Source: Bugula neritina (lineage: Eukaryota; Bryozoa; Gymnolaemata; Cheilostomatida; Bugulidae). From it: DNA of 64,000 nt. The position numbers were made by a program, and so were the translations under genes. The stretch is taken from the NCBI GenBank assembly GCA_964035545.1, contig OZ037766.1, forward strand, positions 538,501-602,500. The letters run 5' to 3'. The number at the start of each line of letters is the position of its first letter. The first letter of the stretch is position 1. Below are positions 49,126-64,000 of this stretch, one piece after another. The notes under the pieces are model-generated. The model made no database searches, was not told the DNA's origin, and saw only the letters and a list, made by a program, of their open reading frames with translations.

Positions 49126-51983
49126 TCATCTCAAGGTGGTAGCAGCTCTGGTCACATGACCTGTAGTCACATGACCTGTAGTTAGTTGAGATGTGTGTAG
49201 GTCTGGGAAGAACTGAGATCGAGGTTTGAGAGTTCCTCCAGGTAAATCTGTGTGTGGCCTTTTACCTGTACCAACTGTCAGTTTAGCTTCGGAGAGCGCT
49301 GTAGACAGCCCTTGAAACCGCTTGTCCAACACGGATCTTGAGGCTAACAAATCCACTCCCCTGAAGGACATTTTATCATCACCATAACAATACTAGATCA
49401 CATTTGGGCTAGCTTGTTTTAACATTTGAGAGTCTAAAGAGTTAATGGCAGCACTTTATATAATTATGTTCATGTCACACTCTTCAAAATGAAAGATTAT
49501 ATTACGTAAGACTACTAGTATAACATACCAGTTGCAAAAGCAATGCACATTTTAAATAAATATCAAACCTGAATTGCTTTCCCAAATTATGGCTAAAATT
49601 TTACTCAACTTGAAGTTTATTGCCATGTATGGTGTTGCATGGTTGCTAACAATAAGCTAGGCTGCTGTTACATAAACTCTGATTGGCTGGTTTCAAATTA
49701 TTCATAGATCGGCTCACCTGTAGTTGTCATAGCGACGCTGTTGTCGTGGATGCAGTTCATACTTGACAGGATGCTTAGCGAGATAGGTATGGTTGTTGTA
49801 CTGAACTATCCGAGGTTCTGTACGCCCATACATGACCGGGTGGAGGGGCACAGACACCACTCCCTTCTGCTCATAACTGTCTGGAGTGCGGTACACCTAG
49901 TATAAACAGATTAGTTTACATCTTAAAGTAACATGCCTGTAGCTCCACCTTATAGGTTTGGAAAAAGGGAAGCAAATATAAATAAAATATCTATTGAATT
50001 GGTTGCTGTATATCACTATTCTAGCATTTGTCAGAAAGAAAACAATGTTCATTTGACAAGAGAGCTCCAAACTGCAGCCAATAACAATAGTTTATCTATA
50101 GAGGTCATATTTGAATAATAAAATGCTGAGAATGAATCATACGAGTAACAGCTATCTTATCATATACTATAGTGAAAAATAACACTCTAGCATATAAAGG
50201 TTAGTAAATCTGCTGCCAAACTTGCATCAGCACCTCTTTCTGGATAAATTGTGCTAGTTTTAACTTACCTACCCTAAGTATGTTCTATTAACTATAAGAG
50301 CACCCACAGCCTGTAGCTCAGACCATCAAAACCTGTGGCTTAGACCATCAAAACCTGTAGCTAAGACCATCTTCAGTCTGTATCTCAAACCACCCCAGCC
50401 TGTAGCTGAGACCACCACAGCCTGTAGCTAAGAACACCACAGCCTGTAGCTAAGAACACCACAGCCTGTAGCTAAGAACACCACAGCCTGTAGCTGAGAC
50501 CACCACAGCCTGTAGCTAAGAACACCACAGCCTGTAGCTGAGACCACCACAGCCTGTAGCTAAGAACACCACAGCCTGTAGCTGGGACCACCACAGCCTG
50601 TAGCTGAGACCACCACAGCCTGTAGCTAAGAACACCACAGCCTGTAGCTGAGACCACCACAGCCTGTAGCTAAGAACACCACAGCCTGTAGCTGAGACCA
50701 CCACAGCCTGTAACTGAGACACAAGTCACATGACTCAATACCATACCTGCTGCATGGAGGCTGATTTTAGTTTCCTGTCGTTAGCTGAAAGGTGAGGAAA
50801 GTTGAGTCTGTCAACCCGACTTCTGTCTTCTCTTTTCCACGAGTCTCTCTTCTTCTTCATGTGGAATGTGAAGCTGAGTTGCTGGTGGTTCTGGGAATTT
50901 CTTCTCTGGTTCTGGTGCTGAGTCAGTAATCCTATAGACTTCTGTAACTTCCTCTCATCTATTCAGATATATGTATAGAGTAACAGATATATAGTAAGAC
51001 TTCTGTAACTTCTTCTCATCTATTCAGATATATGTATACAATAACAGATATATAGTAAGACTTCTGCAGCTTCCTCTCATCTATTCAGATATATGAGCAA
51101 CATATATATAGTAAGAATTTTGTACTCCCGTTTACCTAATCAAATTACCAGTTATTAGTAGAATTAGTAACAAACGAATGCAGTGGAAATAGTACGTTTA
51201 GCGGAATAACTGTAGCTATAAGAGAAGAAACGTGGAACATGGAATACAAGCTGATCCAACTCTGGATAACTCACCGCATGCGTTCTCTTTCAGCAAGGCT
51301 TTTGTCACACATGTTTTCAGTCTAAAGTCTATGGTGCCACTCAGCTTTTTGTTGTTCATCTTGGTGAATGATTTTTTAAAAGAGAAGCCGCCATCTTGGA
51401 TTGGAAAGCAGACGGAGGCATCAAACTCCGGATCTTCTGCTTCTTCCTCGTCTTCCCACATGCTGACCTCTACAAACACTTGCACAGGTAAACCAACACC
51501 TTCCCACATGCTGACCTCTACAAACACCTGCACAGGTAAGCCAACACCTTCCCACATGCTGACCTCTACAAACACCTGCACAGGTAAGCCAACACCTTAA
51601 TCCCATATGCTAACTTCTACAAACACCTGCACAGGTAAGCCAACATTTTCCAATATATGGTGACAATATTCGCACAAGTAAACCAACCAAGTTGTATCTC
51701 AAGAAGTAAAATTGTTAAGAGATGTGTTTAAGAAAGCTGTGATTAAATTTTGCTGAAGTTATCTTTGACCTTACAATTTATTCCTGAAATGTTTCAAGTA
51801 TACTACATCTCACCAGGTGACCTGACATTTACGCACTATAATAGGTGACCTGAGGCATACACATCAGGTGACCTGAGCCATACACACAAGGTGACCTGAA
51901 GCACACACATGGGATTTAAATTTAACTTATACTTACAGTTTGCCAGGAGTTTGGAATATGTGTTGGTTCCAATAACTGAAGAC
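49126..51983 (-). CDS. Unrecognised gene, five 3' exons (5' end not located)
   Basis: Exons in order: 51937-51983, 51275-51478, 50747-50931, 49718-49896, 49126-49360; phases 1, 1, 0, 2 all match, giving about 283 residues to the TGA. The 51275-51478 exon has an acidic run (D-E-E-E-A-E-D-P-E-F) then a Lys-rich segment. The 50747 exon is polar and basic (M-K-K-K-R, R-S-R). The 49718 exon is Tyr/Pro/His-rich (V-Y-R-T-P-D-S-Y, H-P-V-K-Y-E-L-H-P-R). The last exon ends Thr/His-rich. No enzyme or membrane motif is seen. The Tyr/Pro-rich basic style recalls small ciliary structural proteins, but I do not recognise the family. The true acceptor of the 51478 exon must be in the last repeat copy (AAG ending at 51479), because only that site keeps phase 1. 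Confidence 0.65.
50395..50725. repeat. 22-bp minisatellite
   Basis: About 15 units of CACCACAGCCTGTAGCT with GAGAC or AAGAA, in the intron below exon 50747-50931. Confidence 0.95.
50928..51112 (-). repeat. ~60-bp repeat at the acceptor of exon 50747-50931
   Basis: Three units with GACTTCTGTAACTTCCTCTC and ATCTATTCAGATATATG; on the minus strand each ends in an AG and the first abuts the true acceptor. Confidence 0.85.
51455..51645 (-). repeat. 48-bp minisatellite spanning an intron-exon boundary
   Basis: Four units with TACAAACACCTGCACAGGTA and CACATGCTGACCTC. On the minus strand each unit contains an acceptor plus the first ~24 exon bases (encoding F-V-E-V-S-M-W-E). Confidence 0.9.
51815..51912. 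repeat. ~25-bp repeat
   Basis: Four units of AGGTGACCTGA with CACACA, in the intron just after exon 51937-51983 (minus strand). Confidence 0.8.
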
Positions 51984-52929
51984 CTATCAATACATGTGAA
52001 TATTCAATACTTATTGAACAGTCTTATTGGTTATTAATCAATCACTGAACACGAATGAAATCAAAGTCACTCTTCAATTGTTTTTGTTCAATTTTTTGTT
52101 TTATTGCCAAAGAAAATATTTATTAAATAAGCTCCCAGGTGCAGTGAGATACAATAAAGGGAATTGTTAAAAACGGATCTATTCACTTCTCAATATGAAA
52201 GGAAACTTTACATGCAGCTGATATTTAGAATAAACACCAAATTGTGTGGTTGACTACATAGTGATAGGTGTTACAATTCGGTGCTAATCATTATGTAATA
52301 ATAGTAAATATAACCACTGAGAAGATAACTACCTGCTTAATATATCAAATTGAATGACCTGCACAATATTATATGATTAAAACTTAAATTTATTTTCAAC
52401 AATTAAATTATTTCCACAATATTGATATTTATATAACATCAATTGATTGTTCCCAGTGTATTTTGTACAGCAGAAGCTTGGTCATTTTTAAAAAAAACTA
52501 TTCTGCATTAAAAATTTCTCGTTTGGTTTGCAAAGTTTACAACCATTCCTCTCAGCTAGTGTAGTTGAATCAATTACTGAATGAAATGACTATAAACACG
52601 TTTCTTTCAAACTTTTAATAAGCAATCATTATCATTATAATTATAGCTACAGAAAAAACTTTCAGCTCCAATATGAGTTTCATTTGCCTAAGCCATTGCA
52701 AGATGGAGGAGTTGTCGTCTCATACTTCAAATGCCTACCCTACCAGGTGATCATCACGTGGTTACGATCACATGGTGTAAAATGTAAATTTAGTGAGTAC
52801 ATTCTATAGTAAACAACTACGCTGAAGAATTTACGCCAAGTTCAACAGTTATTTATTTGATGACTACAACGGAAAGTAATCATTTGTTGTTTTGGGTGTC
52901 GGCTTAGAACATAGATTTTTTTTACAAAA

Positions 52930-58517
<5,588 letters not shown>

Positions 58518-60176
58518 CTCTTACACTTGGGCGTGACTTTATTATTCACTTTTAAAAGTTTTTAATTTAATTATATTTTTATTTTTTTGTATCATGTTAC
58601 ATTTTATTACACTATTTTGAAAAAATTGAGTTGAATAAATAAAAAATATAATATTTTTTAAATTTACTTCATTTCATCTTAGACTTTTTGACTGATAAAA
58701 TAATGTCTAGTGACAAAGCGAGATATTTCTCAGAGAATCAACAGCATGTTACTACTCATATTAGAGTTTAAATATTATTAAACGTAGAAGATACAGAATA
58801 AATGTTTTAAAAATAATATTATTTTCTACAAAATACGTAGGCAAGGCGTGATCACTAACCTGGCTAGAATTGTCAAGATATCTTTGCACATTGTTGAATG
58901 AGCTAGACGCAGCAGTTCACGTAAAGCTGTTTCGAAGATGCAAGTGAAATGCAAACACTGAAGGAGATGACAGTATCTCATTGTATAACTATTTTGATTG
59001 TTTTAAATATTTGATGCACATTCCAGGCATAACTAAAACATGCAACCAGAGTAGAGCTTTTATAAACACTCCTGGCAACATGCCAATGAAGGAATTGTTA
59101 TGTAATGATTGGCTAGTTACAATGGCTCATCTTATTTATATTAAAAAGCAGTTGTGACTTATTTGTATTCAACATTTATTATTTATCTTACTTGGAAATA
59201 TTTTTAGTATTTGTAATGTTAACCAATTTGTGAATAATGAATACACAGTACTACTACAAGTTTGTGATAATTATATTGGTTTATACAGCTGTCTACAGCA
59301 CACTTCGTCTGGGACACATGTTGCCAAAAGTGTCAAATAGCCTTAGCAAGCATCTGACATGAAGTGTCAAGCATGTAGATGTTGCAGATAGCTGACGTGG
59401 AGTAGGTATCATCAGATTCTAATTTAGAAAAAGCACTCTCAGTACCCAGAATAACAAAATTTATTTAAAATAAAAAAAAACAAAAAAATAACAAACAGCA
59501 TAGTGGAATATAAATAGCGAATGCTACACTCAGTATAAATAGACTAGACTGTGAAACAGTTGATTTCTTAAATAAGTCATAAGGTTTGTAAATGCCAAGG
59601 AGTTTACAAATTAAACATAATACATTCTGTTGTTAATAAAGTTTGTAGTTATCTAAAATAGTTATTTATTAAATTTGCAAATAATTAGTCATGATCCTAT
59701 TGTACAAACTGTTACACAAAGCAGTTTTATTCTACTGTTAGAGAAATAACTAAATAAATATAAATTTGCTGATTTGCGCAGTTTAACAAATTAGATTTGT
59801 TGTTCCAACTAGTAGAATGATCAGAGTGAGAGAGGGTGTGTGTAGCCTCCCTAAACAATGTTAGATAACATGCTAACTGCTAGGCGAGTTACACTTGCTA
59901 TAAACCTACCATATAGCAGAGTTCTCTCAGGAAACACTATAGAAGTCCCGCAGCAAACCGTAGCTATTATCTAGTCACTATCTTTAATTTCCTAACTTTG
60001 ATATTGAATAATAGTAGAACCCAAAACATAAAGCTTAGAAACAACTTAGCTTACCTCAACAAGTATTTACTTTTTCTGTATGATATGATAACCTAATTTC
60101 ATAGAACACAGTCTAAGAAGTGTTTGACTGAGTCATAGCAATTAAATATATAAGGCCTGAGTTCTGCGCGCCTACC
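58518..60176. other. Intergenic region between cathepsin F and STAMBP
   Basis: AT-rich with A-rich tracts (for example 59460-59490). No exon, RNA gene or element recognised. Confidence 0.5.
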
Positions 60177-60242
60177 ACTGCGGGGCGGGTACCAAACACT
60201 GCGGGGCGGGTACCAAACACTGCGGGGCGGGTACCAAGCACT
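60177..60242. repeat. 21-bp GC-rich triplicate
   Basis: Three copies of CACTGCGGGGCGGGTACCAA just 3' of the STAMBP stop codon; the GC content is strikingly above its surroundings. Confidence 0.9.
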
Positions 60243-60245
60243 GTG

Positions 60246-63200
60246 TTATCTGAGATCCACAAACACCGGCTGTCGTGAGTCCATCTTCACATGTTCACAT
60301 TTCTGTTAAACATAAACCAAACGTGTCAACAAATGCATTCCCTAGAGAAAATCTCAAAAAGTATGTTTAGAGACAAATTTAGCCAACAGTTACAATTCTC
60401 AGGAGAGTATAAAATGGACAGTAATTACCTGGAAGAGAGGCGGTTCCTTTGGGTGGGGATGGAAACCAGATTTGGTGCACCTTGCTATGTAGTCCAACCC
60501 GTAGTCAGGGGTCAGGTTAAATATACCTATTCTATAAAATATATCTATTCTATAAAATATATCTATTCTATAAAATATATCTATTCTATAAAATATATCT
60601 ATTCTATAAAATATACCTATTCTATAAAATATACCTATTCTATAAAATATACCTATTCTATAAAATATACCTATTCTATAAAATATATCTATTCTATAAA
60701 ATATATCTATTCTATAAAATATATCTATTCTATAAAATATACCTATTCTATAAAATATACCTATTCTATAAAATATATCTATTCTATAAAATATATCTAT
60801 TCTATAAAATATATCTATTCTATAAAATATATCTATTCTATAAAATATATCTATTCTATAAAATATACCTATTCTATAAAATATACCTATTCTATAAAAT
60901 ATATCTATTCTATAAAATATATCTATTCTATAAAATATATCTATTCTATAAAATATATCTATTCTATAAAATATATCTATTCTATAAAATATATCTATTC
61001 TATAAAATATATCTATTCTATAAAATATACCTATTCTATAAAATATATCTATTCTATAAAATATACCTATTCTATAAAATATATCTATTCTATAAAATAT
61101 ATCTATTCTATAAAATATATCTATTCTATAAAATATACCTATTCTATAAAATATATCTATTCTATAAAATATATCTATTCTATAAAATATACCTATTCTA
61201 TAAAATATACCTATTCTATAAAATATACCTATTCTATAAAATATACCTATTCTATAAAATATACCTATTCTATAAAATATATCTATTCTATAAAATATAT
61301 CTATTCTATAAAATATATCTATTCTATAAAATATATCTATTCTATAAAATATATCTATTCTATAAAATATATCTATTCTATAAAATATATCTATTCTATA
61401 AAATATACCTATTCTATAAAATATATCTATTCTATAAAATATATCTATTCTATAAAATATATCTATTCTATAAAATATATCTATTCTATAACATATATCT
61501 ATTCTATAACATATATCTATTCTATAAAATATATCTATTCTATAAAATATACCTATTCTATAAAATATATCTATTCTATAAAATATATCTATTCTATAAA
61601 ATATATCTATTCTATAACATATATCTATTCTATAACATATATCTATTCTATAAAATATATCTATTCTATAAAATATATCTATTCTATAACATATATCTAT
61701 TCTATAACATATATCTATTCTATAAAATATATCTATTCTATAAAATATACCTATTCTATAAAATATATCTATTCTATAAAATATATCTATTCTATAAAAT
61801 ATATCTATTCTATAACATATATCTATTCTATAAAATATATCTATTCTATAAAATATATCTATTCTATAAAATATATCTATTCTATAAAATATACCTATTC
61901 TATAAAATATATCTATTCTATAAAATATATCTATTCTATAAAATATATCTATTCTATAAAATATATCTATTCTATAACATATATCTATTCTATAACGTAT
62001 ATCTATTCTATAAAGTATATCTATTCTATATAATATATGTGCTGTTCAGGTAGCGGGAAGACAACTACAGACTGAAGAAGATACATGAGACTTACTCATT
62101 ATACTTGGGAGCTACGACTATCGCTATAGCCTCAGGCATCATAATCTGATAGCCTGAGTGCGTGTGTAGATCTACACTTGAGAGAAAGGCAGTTTGGGTG
62201 GGGTGGGTCTGAAACACATCAATAAACTACATCAAGAAGTATTCTCTGTAGTCTATACAATGATATATGGATATTAGAATGCAATGAGTGCCTGCAGTGT
62301 GGGTATACTTGTATATATTATACATATATACATATGCATTAGAAATTACGATCCAATATACATAAACCTATTTTGTATTGCTACATTTCATTTGACATTC
62401 AATATCTTGACTTACAAGATATGACACGGCAAAGAGATTAGAAGGTTCTGGAATATATTGCAGGAAAGAGGCAAAATAGTGCAGCATAGTGGTTACTTTA
62501 TACTTTACTATCGTCCTATAGGTATACAAACAGTGACTAACCACTTCACCTACTAACAGAGACACACAGACAGACACACACACAGACAGACACTGTGACC
62601 ACTCACATGTATCCAGCCGAGCTGTATGAGATCGTGCTCGTCGTGGAACTGGAATATCTCCTCTTCATTTAACATGGTACAGGAGTCGGGTGCCCCTTTC
62701 TGTTTGGGGATGACTACGTGCGTTAGATGGAACTCCCCTCTTTCCTGGGTGAATAATATACACTATTACACTGCACTTTGAGTAGTCATATGTCACGTGA
62801 CGTCGTGTTAGGTCACAGTGCTCTACGTGACATCACGTGACGCTACATAAAGCACTGTGACCTTGCTAATCCTGTTATAATGAAGAAGTTACTGGTGGCC
62901 GGAGGAGTGATTGTATACCAAATAACAGTTTAATTAGGTTTTTAAAACGGAAGCTATGACTTTTGGGAAGCCTGTAGAGAGACAACTCTTAATCATGAGC
63001 AAGTGGACATAGAGATAGTAACTCCAAAAATTAATGACACAACAACTTTAATGTAATGGCTGATCCATTATTAGTACTTTTAGAATATCGTCAGACCCCT
63101 GAGGTAAATGAAGAGTGCCTAGTGTAATACATGCTGTATTTCATCCCTCTTATGAACCAGATCTGATGGACAAGAATTTATCAGCCCACTGAGACATTCA

Positions 63201-63421
63201 TACAGACAGGATATGATGTACCATTTCTCATCAGACTTACAAGTTTGCCAAAGAGCAGTCCGCAAGTCTCTATATTCCTCAGAGTGTTCTGTTTGGCCAA
63301 CTCGGTGAACCTCTGGGGTATCGAGAAGGGAACATTCACTGGCTTCAACCCGTTCAGATGCTTGTCACTGTCAGTGTGGGTGAAGTGAACCCCAGGGGGT
63401 TTAGTGCTTCTGTCTACGACC
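60246..63421 (-). CDS. STAMBP: STAMBP/AMSH-like K63-deubiquitinase, C-terminal JAMM domain (5' exons outside window)
   Basis: Exons in order: 63241-63421, 62607-62744, 62096-62208, 60429-60531, 60246-60302; phases 0, 0, 2, 0 all match and the frame ends at TAA. AMSH is a zinc metalloprotease that removes K63-linked ubiquitin on endosomes with the ESCRT machinery. The visible part holds the linker V-D-R-S-T-K-P-P-G, the catalytic Glu in I-E-T-C-G-L-L, the zinc ligands in W-I-H-T-H-P and S-S-V-D-L (H-x-H-x10-D), the AMSH-type second zinc site (H in D-L-H-T-H; C in A-R-C; H-P-H in G-F-H-P-H-P) and the terminal V-D-L-R. The N-terminal MIT region lies beyond the window. The acceptor of exon 60429-60531 is at 60532, inside the last 18-bp satellite unit; this choice restores the conserved G-I-F-x-L-T without gaps. 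Confidence 0.93.
60516..62036 (-). repeat. 18-bp satellite in a STAMBP intron that multiplies its acceptor
   Basis: About 84 units of TATTCTATAAAATATATC (or ...ATACC). On the minus strand each unit reads TTTTATAG then AATAG, the same as the true acceptor and first exon bases. The array runs right up to the exon. The 580-codon forward frame is an artefact of the 18-bp period. Confidence 0.97.
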
Positions 63422-63454
63422 CTGCAACACATATCTTGCGGCCATTGCTTTGAT

Positions 63455-64000
63455 TGACACACACAGTATAGTGACACACACAGTATAGTGACACACACAG
63501 TATAGTGACAGTATAGTGACACACACAGTATAGTGACAGTATAGTGACACACACGGTGTGGTGACACACACAGTATAGTGACACACACAGTATAGTGACA
63601 CACACAGTATAGTGACACACACAGTATAGTGACACACACAGTATAGTGACACACATAGTATAGTGACACACACAGTATAGTGACACACACAGTATAGTGA
63701 CACACATAGTATAGTGACACACATAGTATAGTGACACACACAGTATAGTGACACACACAGTATAGTGACACACATAGTATAGTGACACACATAGTATAGT
63801 GACACACACAGTATAGTGACACACACAGTATAGTGACACACACAGTATAGTGACACACACAGTATAGTGACACACACAGTATAGTGACACACACAGTATA
63901 GTGACACATACGGTGTGGTGACACACACAGTATAGTGACACACACAGTATAGTGACACATACGGTGTGGTGACACATACGGTGTGGTGACACACACAGTA
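63455..64000. repeat. 17-bp minisatellite at window end
   Basis: About 32 units of TGACACACACAGTATAG with ACATAG and ACGGTGTGG variants, in the intron upstream of exon 63241-63421; it runs off the window. Confidence 0.97.

Noticed and set aside
60291-62033. 580-codon forward open frame with K-Y-I-Y-S-I repeats
   Set aside because: Six-residue repeat from the 18-bp satellite; it lies antisense to the supported STAMBP exons.
63181-63996. Long minus-strand frames of C-V-T-I-L repeats
   Set aside because: 17-bp minisatellite artefact; only 63241-63421 is a genuine exon, read after an acceptor at 63422.

Overview
This is an AT-rich animal (metazoan) genomic window. Evidence: spliced genes with GT-AG introns, intron phases that match exactly across exons, and recognisable animal families (cathepsin F, the deubiquitinase STAMBP/AMSH, an LRRC74-type leucine-rich-repeat/EF-hand protein, a MADF-BESS regulator, a BRI3-like membrane domain). 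Extreme tandem-repeat load, hammerhead-ribozyme elements and MADF genes suit an invertebrate, possibly a sponge or other early-branching lineage. The species cannot be fixed from sequence alone. Gene models were assembled by hand from splice sites and reading frame; no transcript data were available.

Layout. 1-1320: 3' end of paralogue A of an unrecognised gene family (+). 824-881: a type I hammerhead ribozyme. 3837-10128: paralogue B (+), nine exons joined only by phase-1 introns, with a DNA-transposon-like insert (6446-7755) and a hairpin repeat in one intron. 10815-20560: a giant 23-bp satellite with an internal ~4.5-kb higher-order duplication. 21472-48284: a complete 13-exon LRRC74A-like gene (+, 494 codons). 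Two genes lie inside its introns on the opposite strand: paralogue C of the unrecognised family, ending in a BRI3-like domain (25238-29524, -), and a MADF-BESS gene (32732-35286, -). 49126-51983: an unrecognised gene (-, 5' end not found). 52930-58517: a complete cathepsin F-like gene (+, 360 aa). 60246 to about 63421: the 3' half of STAMBP/AMSH (-), whose 5' exons lie beyond the window.

Two themes stand out. First, many minisatellites begin exactly at exon-intron junctions and their unit contains the splice site, so the array multiplies acceptors or donors. This is seen in at least four genes. Second, the window carries hammerhead ribozymes: one single copy, and one inverted pair forming a perfect ~202-bp palindrome between (AT)n tracts.

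The unrecognised family (A, B, C) looks modular: B and C share three N-terminal exons with identical splice phases, followed by different C-terminal exons (an Ala/Gly-rich hydrophobic segment plus charged tail in B; a BRI3-like Cys-rich membrane domain in C). Most long open frames in the window are artefacts of tandem repeats.
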